Shown: positions 9,845-21,425 of the stretch, one piece after another
How the letters are laid out: each line of letters starts with the position of its first letter
Position numbering within the stretch: the stretch's first letter is position 1
Notes under the pieces: model-generated
Seen by the model: the letters and a program-made list of their open reading frames with translations, nothing else
What the model was told of the DNA's origin: nothing
Database searches by the model: none
Source: Cyanodermella asteris
Taxonomy: Eukaryota > Ascomycota > Lecanoromycetes > Ostropales > Stictidaceae
Assembly: GCA_900618795.1 (NCBI GenBank)
Contig: UYJD01000016.1
Coordinates: 464,027 to 528,026, forward strand
Reading direction: 5' to 3'
Length of the DNA stretch: 64,000 bases
Program-made: the position numbers and the translations under genes

Positions 9845-10799
9845 CGGCAGAAAGCATCTGCTTTGAAGCGAGCAGAAGATCGCCTTGCTGTTGGGTCTCT
9901 CTCCCGAACAGTGGGAAACAATATCCAGATAGTGTGCTAGATACTAATCTAGGAGCAGGAAGCAAGATATCGGCGCTGGATGGCGCGTGAACTGGAATGA
10001 GGTGCTGATGAGTGACTACTTATACACGAACAAGCTCTGCGATCGATGTTATAAAGATTTACTAGGACTTTCATGACAGGCCAATGAAACTCAAGGCACA
10101 TGTGGACAAGCTAACGTAACGCTAACGTAAATCCCAGCACGTGTGGAGGGCTAGGCTCAATGCGACTTAGTCAGGCGTCTGCTGCACGCGATGTCAGACC
10201 TAGCAAGTAAGGAGGACTTTCCTCGCAGCTGCGAAGTTTGGCAACTTGGGCTGTGGCAAACTTTCACCTGCTTCGCAGCTGCGGAGACCGTATATTACCG
10301 GACACGACGGACAAGGGATCACGACTTCCGCACCTGCGCATCGGAGAGAAGCATTAGCTCAGCGTCGTGACTGGAGGCTACGCCCGAATCGTCTCCACCA
10401 AAGAGCGACGGGTCCTGCACGCCGATATAACCCAATTCTCAATACGTTGCTATGGCGAGAGTCAGCTATGTTGCCCAGAGGCAACAAATAGTCGATCTGT
10501 CTACTCGAAGTAGCCGACGTAGGCTGGAGGAGTAAATTCACGGGAGATCAAATCGGCAGTAATCCAGGCATGAGGTGAACAGTACTCGGCGCTTCGACAC
10601 AGCTCTCAATGGAGCTTATTGCCGCTTTCTATACAAGATGCGATCACATCCGCCACCAAGTAGCAAAGCTAGTTCGTGCTGCGATGGTTTTCAACCGTTC
10701 ATCAGAATGGGAAACGTGTAAAACTATCATCTCCGTCCAGTTGAGACATTGATTGAGGAACAAAGTTCTGGCGCCGCGGTGCTATAAGAGCTAGATAGC
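9845..10799. other. Intergenic between the two zinc-finger paralogues
   Basis: 955 bases with no supported gene. It holds the 3' end of the larger paralogue and the upstream region of the smaller one. Confidence 0.5.
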
Positions 10800-12629
10800 T
10801 TACCCGTCTAGCTGCGCTATATGCTCATGTCCATCTTCGTATTCCATGAAGTCTGCATCCATTCGAGTAGCTATTGTGTCCACATCAGCGATCTGAGCAT
10901 CGATATGACCAGAGCCAAGCTGGTCACCTCGATTCCAAAAAGCCGAAGCAGACTCGCTAGGGCCAGCAAATGGTGTGTGCGAGACCATCGAACCATTGAC
11001 TTGAGACCAGCTGCTAGGCGGTACCGATGTCGTATCGGGTGTTACACAGGCATTGCCTTCAATTCCCCATTCCACCAACAAGCTCTGTGATATATCGGAG
11101 TCGACAGTTCCGAGACTTCCATTTCTTGCGACTTGCTGAAAGGATGCGGGGTACTCAGCTATTCCATCTAGGATACCGTGAGATTCTGGCGACTCGTCAG
11201 ATATCAGAACCTGGGTTGTGAAATGATCTTGTCCGCCATATGAGACTTGCTGCTGTGTCGGGGAATAAGTAGAGCCCGTCCCACGAACATCCATGTCATG
11301 AATGAATGAACGAGATTCAGCTGTGTTCCGATCCGAAGCGCCGACGATGGGGTGCTGTTGTGGAGCATCAGCTAAATAATTGTTGGCCATCGTTCTGACG
11401 TCGATTGTGGAGTCGTTGCTTGGACTCATCAAAAACAAGTTGCCTTCCTCTGGATGAACAGGCATGCTTTCACTGGGCAGGAGAACGTGTGTCTGTAAAT
11501 CATAAGGGTAGCAGCGAGGCCGCTCATCGTCATTTTGCAAGACGTAGGCCGCTCCTTGCATACCTTGGTATGCGACCATGTGTGATGATGCCATCGCACC
11601 AGAAGAGGACTGTAAGTCTTGCATTGAGATCTCAAGATCAGCTGTTTCTTGCTGCCTTCGAGGGCGCCGAGGCTGCTGTATTGAAGGTGCTTCGTCCATC
11701 GATTGGCTGAAAACTCCAGCTAGGCTGGTCAATGGTGTTGATTCTAGAGATGAATTGAATTCCAGCGGTTGCAGACGGCGAGGAAGGCTGCCATGCTCGC
11801 TTTGATGGTGTGAGAGCGACCGTTGCATCTGCGGCGCCCCGGACAGCTCGTCGGAGGTGCGTGCGAAAACGTCGAACGTGCGCTGAATCATCGGGTTTCT
11901 TACGGGAGCTTCAAGCCAATGCTGTGGGGTGAAATAATGATAGTACGGCGATGGAATGAACTGACAATCTGGAAACAAGCGCTGGTATATCAGAGCCCAG
12001 AACTCTTCCGCCGAACGACTGTTCCGTCGAAGCTGCTGCGACATTCGGGTTTCCTGTTCGACTGTCATAATCTCGGGCTGTGATTGAATTTGTGTCTGGC
12101 TTGCGAGGCAAGCGCCACGATAGTGTGACGCCATCCCCGCGAGTCGATCAGCATCAGAATCATGCCACGGACTGTTGCAGAATCTGCAGCTAGACTCGCC
12201 GTGTACTGAGTGGTACCGCCGGAGATGTTCAGTGAGGTGTTCGATATCAAGGCCAGGTCCATCAATACAGACGCGCCGTCTCGAACCGAGATTTTCGTAT
12301 CGGCTCGGATCGTGAGCAGAAAATGGACATGCGAAGCGTACCGTCTCTCGTTCTTTCGGCCTTTGCGAAGCGATGTCGACGTGAGCCTGCGCTTGTCCTT
12401 CCCCTCCTTGGATTGAAGCGCTCTCGAGGCTTTTTGTTGTGCTAACCAACCTGGCAGGCCGGCCTCCATACGGATGTGTCCTCGTATCTGCTGGTGCCCG
12501 TTTATGACTTCTCGAAGCTCCACCAGCCGGCTTGACCTCATAGAGCAGAACGTCGAACAGCGGGTAACTCGTGAACTGCTGTTTCCCTTTGCGTATCTTT
12601 AAGCTTGGTCCCGAGTGTCGGCTCAGCAT
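10800..12629 (-). CDS. Fungal zinc-finger protein with long low-complexity C-terminus
   Basis: Single long open frame. From the ATG at 12629 it encodes 609 aa; the frame is open to 12683 without another ATG, and a CTGAC branch-like site followed by TAG lies just upstream, so a 5' exon is possible. A zinc-binding block covers about residues 100-175: CPFSAHDPSRY (Cys101, His106), Cys121, LTEHLRRYH (His135, His140), CRFC (148, 151), then His169 and Cys174. Next is the FWALIYQRLFPDCQF element shared with the smaller paralogue. The rest is Gln/Ser/Pro-rich and ends acidic. The fold is common in ascomycete proteins of unknown role. A transcription-related role is inferred from the finger and the Gln-rich tail only. 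Confidence 0.7.
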   Translation of the reverse strand: MLSRHSGPSLKIRKGKQQFTSYPLFDVLLYEVKPAGGASRSHKRAPADTRTHPYGGRPARLVSTTKSLESASIQGGEGQAQAHVDIASQRPKERETVRFACPFSAHDPSRYENLGSRRRVCIDGPGLDIEHLTEHLRRYHSVHGESSCRFCNSPWHDSDADRLAGMASHYRGACLASQTQIQSQPEIMTVEQETRMSQQLRRNSRSAEEFWALIYQRLFPDCQFIPSPYYHYFTPQHWLEAPVRNPMIQRTFDVFARTSDELSGAPQMQRSLSHHQSEHGSLPRRLQPLEFNSSLESTPLTSLAGVFSQSMDEAPSIQQPRRPRRQQETADLEISMQDLQSSSGAMASSHMVAYQGMQGAAYVLQNDDERPRCYPYDLQTHVLLPSESMPVHPEEGNLFLMSPSNDSTIDVRTMANNYLADAPQQHPIVGASDRNTAESRSFIHDMDVRGTGSTYSPTQQQVSYGGQDHFTTQVLISDESPESHGILDGIAEYPASFQQVARNGSLGTVDSDISQSLLVEWGIEGNACVTPDTTSVPPSSWSQVNGSMVSHTPFAGPSESASAFWNRGDQLGSGHIDAQIADVDTIATRMDADFMEYEDGHEHIAQLDG

Positions 12630-12679
12630 GCAGTCGTTGAATACGGCTTGAGTGATGGCTGAAACTATTTGTGCTACTA

Positions 12680-13099
12680 TCAAGTGTCAGCGATGATTGG
12701 CACAGTACGGAAGCGTAGCAACTTGCTGCTTGAGCTGAGATCGATGTGCTCGTCCTTTGGTACAAATTGATCGTACAATATTCCACGCACAGAGAAAGCC
12801 AAGTAACACAGGGTAACGCAGGCTGCTTTTAGAAAAGCTCCGGCCAGTATGGCTGTGTTGGATGATATATTGTGAGTTGTGATCTCGAGTTGGGCTTCAC
12901 AGACGTGCTGCAAGCGTGGATCGAGGTAGATTGTCGCTGATACTGGGTCCAAAGGGCTAGGATGAGCGGCGGAAACGATGCAGAGGCCCAGAAGAAGAAG
13001 TAACCGAGTTATTGCCGTCCATCTAGGGACAAGGGAGAAAACAAGCATCTTGAACAGCTCCTTCGGGACGGCCATAGCAGACTTGTTGGTGGCTAACAT
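12680..13099 (-). CDS. Possible small membrane protein or upstream exon
   Basis: Open frame of 139 codons from the ATG at 13099. It has a hydrophobic stretch (ITRLLLLLGLCIVSAA) that could be a signal or membrane segment, and a second one (AILAGAFLKAACVTLCYLAF). I recognise no family. It ends only about 50 bases before the zinc-finger frame on the same strand, so part could be 5' leader or a separate upstream exon. Support is weak: composition and length only. Confidence 0.2.
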   Translation of the reverse strand: MLATNKSAMAVPKELFKMLVFSLVPRWTAITRLLLLLGLCIVSAAHPSPLDPVSATIYLDPRLQHVCEAQLEITTHNISSNTAILAGAFLKAACVTLCYLAFSVRGILYDQFVPKDEHIDLSSSSKLLRFRTVPIIADT

Positions 13100-14142
13100 G
13101 CTAGCAGCAGGCAGCGTCAAGTTCGAACCAGACGTATGCTTGTCGAGGCAAGGCGTTACGGAGCAAGAGCATTGCCAAAAGCTTCCCAGCGCATATCATA
13201 TATGGATACCTGTACACATTGCGAATGCAAAGCCGATGGGCAGTTACCGCAAACAACGCATAGGCAAAGCCATTCTCGCACCTGCGATCTGTGTAGTGCA
13301 GGGGATGTAATCAATTCTCCCCCCGAATTTCGACGTTTCAAAACATTAGTGCGGGCTTACCAGGCACGAAAGCAGGCGAATTGCATCAGCCGCCACTACA
13401 CCTTTACCCGCATCTGTTAATGCCCGAACGCCTCTCCCGAGGTATGGATTCAGGTAAAGCCATAAGTCAGAAGGCACAGAGGTCGATAAGAGTGATTACC
13501 AGATCTTGATTCTCGAAGAACTAAGACCTCCTGTATAAGTTCATGGATCTGATATATCTAGTTGAGAGTCGTTGGAGTTCGAGAATGGCTGTAAGTGATC
13601 CGAACTCAGCTTCATTCGAGTTAGCCACGTCGATAATTGCTTCTGTCTTGGTTACCTGCAGCGCGCACAACACCAACCAAACTTCCACAATGGCACTCTG
13701 GCTACTGTTACTGCTGTCGGCATTTAATGGGTATGTGGGAAGGCCGTCGGAAACGTGAAGGCTAGCAGGGAGACGGGTGGCTGCGTGTTACCAAGGGATT
13801 TGCTTACTCTCCGCAGTGCTTTTGGGCTTAGTGGCTCACGCTTGCAGAACCGGAGAGAGTCTAACTTTCGAATCCCAACTCACTGTGCACCGCCCAGGAG
13901 CGGGAGATACACCAACAGCACTATCAGGTAGTTGCCAAACCAGGGTGCAGATGACTAGGATATACGATAGCTCGTGGTCAGTGTGGCGTCGGATATGACC
14001 GTTTTCGCCTTATCATGTAAGCACCCAATTCAGCCCACCCACGATCGTGCCCGGCACCCATGCGTTCGCAAAGACCAGAGACTTCGGAACCTGCGTGACG
14101 CTTCTCTCCGTATTTCCCACTTTGAGTCGCTAGCTTTGGCTA
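13100..14142. other. Gene-free, 1.04 kb
   Basis: I see nothing beyond the probable upstream region of the zinc-finger locus and the 3' flank of the SDR gene. Confidence 0.45.
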
Positions 14143-15319
14143 TTAAGATGCTATGTACCCCCCATCTACGGGCAACCCAATTCCATGAATCCAATTCGCC
14201 TCCTCGGAAACCAGGAACGCCGCAGCCTGAGCAATGTCACTGGGCTCACCCCAGCCACCACGCACTTTCAGCAACGCATTCAGCTGTGGATCCTCAAAAT
14301 GCTGATTGTTGAATGCCGTCTTCAAGACTAATCCACATCCAGGGTGTCAGCCTCTGTTCTTCCACACGCCTTTTCGCAAAAAAATTAATATAAGTAAAAA
14401 TAAAAATGAATAAACTTGTTGCAGCAACTTACACCCTGGACACAGAGCATTCACGTTGATGCCCTGGCTCGCATACTCGTTCGCCAGCGACCGAGACAGG
14501 TTGAGCACAGCGCCCTTGGATGCGGAATAAGCACCTGTATCGACAAGAGGCCAAAGTCAGCAGGGTGCTCCTTCGCTGATCATAAACCCGGGATCAGTGT
14601 GCTGGATACCGGACTTACCTGCTCGTGAGCCTCCTCCGACAGGCGCGATGATGCCGAATATGGATGCAATGTTCAAGAGACGGCCGCGCTTGCCGGCACT
14701 ATCGGGTTCTTGCGCTACCATTTGCGCGAGGGCGTGCTTGGAGCCAAGGTAGACGCCTTTCAAATTGATTGATCTGGAGGAGAACGCATGATAAGTACTA
14801 GAATGCACTTGGCTTGAGCGACGATTGTCAAAATTTATGGCCAGATCTTACAGTACCGTGTCGAATTCTTCGTCGTTGGTCTCGTGGAAGGGGACAATCG
14901 GGGAGTTCGCGATGATGCCGGCGTTGTTGACCATGCTAAACGTGCTGTTAGCACGGCTTCGGTGCGAATTATACCAAGCCATCAGCAGCCGGTGAAAGGA
15001 GGTGGAGGATGGTTATCTACATGTCGAGTCGGCCGCCCTGCCTGGCTGTCTCCTGAACAGCTGCTTTCATGCTTCCTGAGTTCGTGACATCGCACTTGAC
15101 GAAGCTTGCCTTGCCGTCGCCGTACAACCGGTTTATCCTAGTCACAACCGGCTCGTTGTCATCTTTATGGCTGGCGTCGAATTTGGGTCCCTCTTGCAAA
15201 TCTGCTATCACGACCAACTTGGTTCCGTGAGAGGCATAGTTGAGGGCGATTTCTCGGCCGAGGCCACTTGCTGCGCCGGTGATAAGGGCGACTTTGTCCT
15301 GTAGCCGTTTCGATGACAT
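14143..15319 (-). CDS. Short-chain dehydrogenase/reductase (classical SDR)
   Basis: NAD(P)-dependent oxidoreductase of unknown substrate. Five exons: 15319-15021, 14935-14852, 14773-14619, 14534-14433 and 14327-14143; 274 aa. All introns (78-105 nt) are GT-AG and keep frame. Landmarks: TGAASGLG cofactor loop at 14-21, NNAG at 103-106 reached only after splicing intron 1, LLNIAS with the likely catalytic Ser, YSASK with Tyr182 and Lys186, and a C-terminal [20 protein letters not shown] that is standard for the family. An Asp in VVIADLQ at the end of the second beta strand suggests NAD rather than NADP preference (inference). No cluster partner lies nearby. Confidence 0.9.
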
Positions 15320-15547
15320 GATGGTTCAAGGAAATAATACTGTCGAAAGAAGAGATAAAAATAATGTCAACATATCGTACACTGGATGCCGAGCTCATGG
15401 TCGACCGTTGGAGTCTTGGTCCAGAACTATCCCGAGGCGCCCCGCAAAGCTGCCCCAGACCCCTCATCACGGATTCCTGCATTGCTATCTACATGATGCG
15501 TGATGCTTTGATGGGTACTAGAAGGACAAGGACACGGTCAAACCCCT

Positions 15548-16129
15548 TCAACAAACATCAGATGAAAATGTAGCAAACACAGTGAATGTTGACGAAGCAG
15601 GCCGACGGCGGCCTCTGAAGCGACCGCCGAACAAATTACTTATGAGACGACCAATTGTATGAGTCTCGCGGAGATCTGGAACAAGTGCATGAAACTCGAA
15701 ACCCCGCGATCTGTCATTGAGGAAATGCGCAAGCCTTGTAGGCCGAGGTTCGAGTATGTCAAAGACGAAAGCAAAAGAATCGCGACTTTTGACTGCTTTC
15801 CAGGTTCTTCCTTGCGTTGATGGCATTATCCAGGCGTGGGGTAAGCTCGACCCCTCACTGGCTGGGCAAACAAAGTTCAAGCGATTCCTGTCCATAGAGC
15901 GCATGGTGATCTGGAAAACTCGCCTGACGCTCGTGAGGCAAGGTTTGAGATTGTGTAGTTCATGCGTAAGGAGCTCGAGCCATCGGCAGGGGGCCAGTTT
16001 TCCAGGTCCCGGCCACAGCCAAGGTGACTTTGTGAACAGAGATAAGCCTGCATGGTAATGCAATCGTCGGCTGGTTCGAGCACGAAGGTTGGAGTAGCTT
16101 GTCCTCGTGTGGTATAACTCAGCTACCAT
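15548..16129 (-). CDS. Doubtful hypothetical protein
   Basis: A 193-codon open frame from the ATG at 16129, with no recognised domain. The C-terminal part (SFAFVFDILEPRPTRLAHFL onward to a basic GGRFRGRRRP) reads like protein, but there is no family support and no neighbour that suggests a role. It could be chance in a region of fairly balanced composition. Confidence 0.22.
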   Translation of the reverse strand: MVAELYHTRTSYSNLRARTSRRLHYHAGLSLFTKSPWLWPGPGKLAPCRWLELLTHELHNLKPCLTSVRRVFQITMRSMDRNRLNFVCPASEGSSLPHAWIMPSTQGRTWKAVKSRDSFAFVFDILEPRPTRLAHFLNDRSRGFEFHALVPDLRETHTIGRLISNLFGGRFRGRRRPASSTFTVFATFSSDVC

Positions 16130-16364
16130 GCAGGTTGTGCGTTCGGCCTGAAGGACAAGCCAGCAATTGATGGTGGTGGTTATGACGCTGCTATATGCCG
16201 AATGCAACAGGGATGGCAGCCAACCTCAGCGGCCCGCAAACGGCCTGTTTTAGCACGCTTCTGGATGAGCCAGTTGCTACCACGAGGATGCTCGGATAGA
16301 ATTCCGCAGGATCTCCACCGTCACCTTTTGGGCCAAGGATTATTGATCGTCTTTGCAGAAGTGT

Positions 16365-16386
16365 CAGGTCGGTGCCAGGTCGGTGC
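16365..16386. repeat. Two tandem copies of an 11-bp unit
   Basis: caggtcggtgc is repeated at 16365-16375 and 16376-16386. No function is apparent. Confidence 0.6.
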
Positions 16387-17329
16387 CAGCCCAGGTTACA
16401 TGTACACTGCAGAACGGTGTAGATTCAAGCGTCAAACGGTCACCTTTTTGACTGTATGAGATGGGCGTCATCGTATGCGGCGGGCTCGGAAGTGTCAGAC
16501 AAAAGGCGTAGAAGAGCGACAGAAGAGGAAGACGCCGAAACAACTTGCTTGTTGCAGGACCGGCCGGCGTTGTCGATCTGGGGACACTGGGGATAAAGGC
16601 GTCGTCAGCTGGGAGAGCAACAACCACTCACCAGTCGCAGGCCCCGGTCGCACACTGATGCTGCAGTCGTAATCGCCATCGACGACTGCAGCTGGCCCTG
16701 GTTGTTTGTGGCTCTGCGCTGGACACCTACGCGGCATCCGCGGGTGGTGAAGTTGGCCTGCCTCGTATAATCTATTAGTATCTCTTCTAGCCACAATTTA
16801 TATTGTCTGACATTTTCCATGCCAGATCCACTTCTAGTTGCTTGATTTCCAGTGCCGCCAGCTTGGAGGAGACTCCACATTATTGGCCGGAGAGTGAAGT
16901 GAACAGCTGCCGCGAGCTGAGTTGGGCCTGTACTGTATCGGGTCAATCTAATAAGCAGACCTGATTAGTACCGCCGTGTCGCCAGCCTCGTGCGCCAAAT
17001 CCGACAGGAGCAGGCGACGACTGTCTCTCTCTTCTCGGGCTGTCCACCTTTTCAGGTCGTCTTGAGGGCCATCTTGTGGACCATCAGGGACATCGCCGGC
17101 TGTTCAGGAGACTTGCTTGTCGGGTTGACTCTGGCGAACCACTGTCCAGCGACGCCGGGATCTAAATAAAAGCACAACAGCCTTCCACGAGATCGCAAGG
17201 TGGCATCGCAACCGTGGGCGAGCGTTTGGCTTTTTGCGCGGCGTCATCCGTCCTTGCCGCATTATTATTGTGGCCTCGCAACTTGCTGCGACTTGTGCGT
17301 GGAGCGAGCCTTATCTCCCCCGAAATACG

Positions 17330-17420
17330 CTTCAGCCTCCCTCACCACTCATCTTCATTGCCATCTTTCCCTAATTGCTCTTCGACCTTCACTTCTTCTG
17401 TTGCTCGCTTCTTCACGCCC
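17330..17420 (+). promoter_or_regulatory. Pyrimidine-rich leader of the mannosyltransferase gene
   Basis: About 90 bases strongly enriched in C and T on the plus strand lie 115-205 bases before the ATG at 17536. Such tracts mark transcription start regions and 5' leaders of well-expressed fungal genes. Confidence 0.4.
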
Positions 17421-17535
17421 ATCACGACAGCCGCCAATCCGTCCACCACCTGGAATCGGTAGCGGCCGCCATCTCCGCTGATACTTTTCAGCTCGTCCCA
17501 CGGCCGCGTCAGCGCTTCGCCGCACCAACACAGCC

Positions 17536-18776
17536 ATGCCTGTCGGCTTCAGGAAATACGTCCTTTCCGCCCTCGCCATCCTCACCTGCATCTATCTATT
17601 TACGCGACATCACGACACCGCCGCCTTCTCGAGCGCCCTGTCGAGCGCAGAAGCCGCCGCGGCCGCCGCTGCCCGCATAGGCGTTGCAGGAGACAAGTCA
17701 GCCCCCCTTCATACCTCGACTTCCTCCGCCGATTCGAAATCAGAATTCGCGAAAACGCAGAACCAGAAGCCCCTAGCACCCGGCCCGAATCGTCCCCTCG
17801 CCGAGCGTCTCCAGTATCAGTACCCCTACAACCCCGAAGGAAAATTTCCGGCATACATCTGGCAGACATGGAAGGTCGATCCTTCGTCAGGGCAGTTTGC
17901 AGACAACTTGCGACCTCAGGAAGCGTCGTGGACGTCGCTGCATCCGGGTTTCGTGCATGAGGTGGTTACAGATGATGCGGCACATGACTTGATTCGCTAC
18001 TTGTACAGCTCTGTGCCGGAGGTGCTCGAGGCGTACGAGGCCATGCCGATCGCCGTCTTGAAGGCCGACTTCTTCCGCTACCTGATCTTGCTTGCTCGAG
18101 GCGGAATCTACAGCGACATTGACACGGAAGCACTGAAGTCTGCTGGCGACTGGCTCCCCAAGGACATTTCGCCCTCGTCGGTTGGCCTGATTGTCGGAAT
18201 CGAGGCGGATCCTGATCGTCCTGATTGGAAAGACTGGTATTCTAGACGAATCCAGTTCTGCCAGTGGACCATCCAGTCCAAGCCTGGTCATCCCGTGCTC
18301 AGGAAGATAGTTGCTTCGATCACCGAGGAGACGCTCAAGAGGAAGAAGAGCGGATTCGGTTCGGAGAAGCAGCTGCACAACGAGATTTTGGAATACACCG
18401 GGCCTGCTCGCTGGACAGACACCGTGTTTGAGTACATGAACGACAAGGAGTTTTTTAGAACTGAAGAGAGCAATCTGCCAGACGGTAACATCACTTGGCG
18501 CCAGTTCACCGGCATGAAGGCTCCCAAGAAGGTCGGAGATCTGGTCGTTCTTCCCATCACCAGCTTCAGCCCTGACGTTGGCACCATGGGAGCCGGCGAC
18601 CGGGACGATCCCATGGCATTCGTGAAGCACGACTTCGAGGGTAAGTCACGAGTCTCAATATCTCCACATCTGAAGTGATAGAGATGCTAACACCTTTGAA
18701 AGGATCTTGGAAGAACTCCTGGGAGCACGTCAAGCCTGTCGTAGGCGAGTTACCATCTCTTGTCCGCGCGCGGTGA
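17536..18776 (+). CDS. Och1-like alpha-1,6-mannosyltransferase (GT32)
   Basis: Golgi type II membrane glycosyltransferase of the DXD-containing GT32 family (Och1/Hoc1), which starts or extends N-glycan outer chains using GDP-mannose. Two exons, 17536-18640 and 18703-18776, with a 62-nt intron (GTAAGT, GCTAAC branch, AAAG acceptor); 392 aa. A short cytoplasmic N-terminus is followed by one membrane segment (about 7-22), an Ala/Ser-rich stem, then the catalytic domain: IWQTWKVD, LKADFFRYLILLARGGIYSD and the DXD motif SDIDTE with Asp194 and Asp196. After splicing the C-terminus reads HDFEGSWKNSWEH, as in the family. Och1 itself versus a paralogue cannot be told from sequence alone. Confidence 0.88.
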
Positions 18777-19976
18777 GCGTTCAGTCCCGCAATTTGCATG
18801 CACAGCGAGGAGTTTTGGAGTTTTTGGGGGGCCTCCCCTACCGAAGAAAGATACTTACGGCGTCCACCAATTTTGCAACATTGGCCTACAACAATTCTTA
18901 TCCCAAAAGGTGGGGACCTAGTGCGGAGGAAACAAATTTAGAATATTAGATATACGGCCTGCGTCGGGATTTAGACGCTTGTGACAAAATCACGAAAGAA
19001 GACATTTCTCAAAGGGCTCTCGTCCGACCTGATATGCTGGTTGTTCCTTGGTGGCGAGTCGTAAGCTCAACTTTTCGAGAAATTCCCAATCTGCCTCGAG
19101 CAAAGGGCGAAGTGACAGTACTCAAATCGCAACGCTCACCCGTGTGTAACATGTCATTGTCGTACAGCATGCGCCGTTCAACCCGACTCCACGGTCCCTC
19201 GTCGATGACGTCTTGTAACCCGAGTTTAAAGTAGTTCCACAAGTCATAGCAGTGGCTGTGCAAAACAAAAAGTCATCGCTTCATGTACAAAATATTCCGT
19301 CGAATGCCCAACTCAACCCCACACGCTCACACGTTTGCGGGGCGCCCCCAGAGTACGCATGGGTCTCAGACGGTCGTACGAGGGTCGTGCATCGGCTCAC
19401 CTGCCTCCGACCATTTTTTAAAATTATTCTAATCAACCACTGCGGAGTATGGACGGCAATTCGCCGTAGCACAGGCAGATTCCACGGCGGATCAATCGAT
19501 CGCAACCCTTCCATGAGCAACCAATGGGGACCGGAATTGACGGATTCGACATTTGGGGAAGGTCATCAGTTACGGCGGGTCAGGTAAGTAGGCAAGTACA
19601 GAAGTACCTACTTAGGTAGTAGTCTCACGGATTGTGGTCCCTGACGACCGACGTCGAGACGTTTTGCAAACGCGGCATTGACGTATGCTTGCCTTGCTGC
19701 TTCCCCTTTCCCGCCGTGGGCCCCGTCCCCTTGTCACGCGAAGTGTGGCGAACATGGAGGACAGGGTCTCGGGCAGAACAAATTTACATGGCATGCTTGA
19801 TGGATTTGTTCCATTCGTTGTACATTCTCTCTCCGTTCTTCTCTGATCATCCCGTATTCTTGCTTTCCATCTAATCCATCCTCGGCTGTTGGAGTTCTAG
19901 TTGGGAGTCACTCAGATACATTTGACTGTGAACAATTATACCTTCGTTTATACTCACAACGCCGGCGGCGATTACA
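18777..19976. other. Gene-free, 1.2 kb
   Basis: No coding support. Near 19585-19620 a run of AAGTA/TACCT elements (aagtacctacttaggtagta) forms short palindromes upstream of the polyol dehydrogenase. Otherwise nothing is seen. Confidence 0.45.
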
Positions 19977-21341
19977 ATGGCGCCAGACGACGACATGATT
20001 GAAGGAAATGGCCTGGGCTACGACACTTTCACGCCTACTTTGCCCAACCCGGCGCTATGGACGGATGAGAAGCACGACATCTACGTGAAGGAGTCGCCGC
20101 TCGTTAAGCCCGGTCCACAAGACTGCGTGGTCCGAATGAGATGCAACGGTATCTGTGGGTAGGTGAGACGTCCCTGTTTGAATTGAAATGCAGTGGCTGC
20201 TGGGGTTTAATTGAGAAACGGGGCAGCAGAATCTGGTGATCTCAAATGATGTTACTTGATAGAATTGACGTCATCGGAGCACATAGTAGCATCCATAACT
20301 CATATATCGTCAGCATGATGACTGACAGTTCGTATAGATCTGACCTCCATTTCTGGAAAGTCGGCGTCCTGGCCTCCCTGGTCGTCGACTGCCCGTACGT
20401 CCTCGGCCACGAAGGCGCCGGCGAAATCGTCTGGACCGGTCCCGACGTCTCAGACTTCAGTGTCGGCGATCGCGTCTCTGTCGAACCTGGTGTTGCATGT
20501 GGTAGCTGCTTTGAATGCACATCCGGAAACTACAACTTGTGCCGTACCGTCCAATTCTCTGGCGCTCCTCCATACCACGGCTCGATCCGGCGTTATCACA
20601 CCCATCCATACAAATGGCTACACAAGATACCCGAAACCATGTCGTGGGCTAACGGTGCTCTTCTAGAGCCCTTGAGCGTCGTCATGCATGGTTTTGAACG
20701 AAGCAGTGTCAACATAGCAGAGAGTACCGTTGTACTAGGCGCAGGACCAATCGGCTTGATCGCATTGACGCTTGCAAGGTTATCGGGTGCCATACCCATT
20801 GTCATTGTGGACATCGATGCCACTCGGCTGGAATTCGCCAAGAAATTTGTTCCAGAATGTATCCCGGTCCAGTTCGACACGAAAGCAACGCCTCAGGAGA
20901 ATGCCGGCAAGGCAATCCAGGCAATAAGAGCCGCCGGAGGTGATCTGCCGAGGGTCGTATACGAATGCACGGGCGTGGAGAGCTCGATTGCGGCATCATC
21001 GTACATGCCCCGGCCTGGTGGCGAGGTGATGATGATCGGCGTTGGGAAACCATTGGTGAACAACATGCCACTGATGCACCTTTCTTTAGCCGAGGTGAGT
21101 CTTAATGCATCCTTGATGGTGATTATGTAACCTGCAACTGACCATTAGACAGGTCGATTTCAAGTTCATAAATCGGTACAACCACTCCTGGCCCAAGGCT
21201 ATAAGGCTGCTGTCGTCCGGCTACGTCGACCTCACGCCGATCATTACCCATCGATTCCCGCTCGAAGAAGCTGACGTGGCTATCAAGACGACGGCGGATA
21301 GATCAAAGGGTGCCGTTAAGACACATGTTGTGGACGAGTGA
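19977..21341 (+). CDS. Zinc-dependent polyol dehydrogenase, L-arabinitol 4-dehydrogenase/sorbitol dehydrogenase-like
   Basis: Medium-chain NAD(P)-dependent dehydrogenase, probably oxidising a sugar alcohol in pentose or hexitol catabolism. Exons 19977-20158, 20338-21094 and 21153-21341; 375 aa. Introns of 179 and 58 nt are GT-AG with CTGAC branches. Catalytic zinc ligands: Cys60 in ICGSDLHFW and His85/Glu86 in GHEGAG. The structural zinc site has four Cys in CGSCFECTSGNYNLC. The cofactor fold has GAGPIGL with an Asp-Ile-Asp (VDIDATRLEFA) after the second strand, pointing to NAD. ECTGVESS and the final WPKAIRLL and THRFPLEEA blocks match fungal L-arabinitol dehydrogenases closely. Xylitol or sorbitol dehydrogenase activity is the main alternative. 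It converges on the next gene with 84 bases between stops. Confidence 0.87.
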
Positions 21342-21425
21342 TAGTTAGTCGTGCCAATGTCTCAAGACCGACGGGCACAGATCTTGTACTCAGTATGCCA
21401 GATGTTGTCATGAGCGTGTTTGTAC

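Larger units (their letters stand above)
15320..17535. other. Mostly gene-free, 2.2 kb
   Basis: Contains one doubtful open frame (15548-16129, listed), a two-copy 11-bp repeat, and the promoter of the mannosyltransferase gene, with TATA-like CTAAATAAAAG near 17161. Confidence 0.4.

Noticed and set aside
14000-21400. Secondary-metabolite or sugar-catabolism cluster around the SDR, glycosyltransferase and polyol dehydrogenase
   Set aside because: No backbone enzyme or dedicated transporter lies among them, spacing is wide, and the enzymes fit separate pathways.
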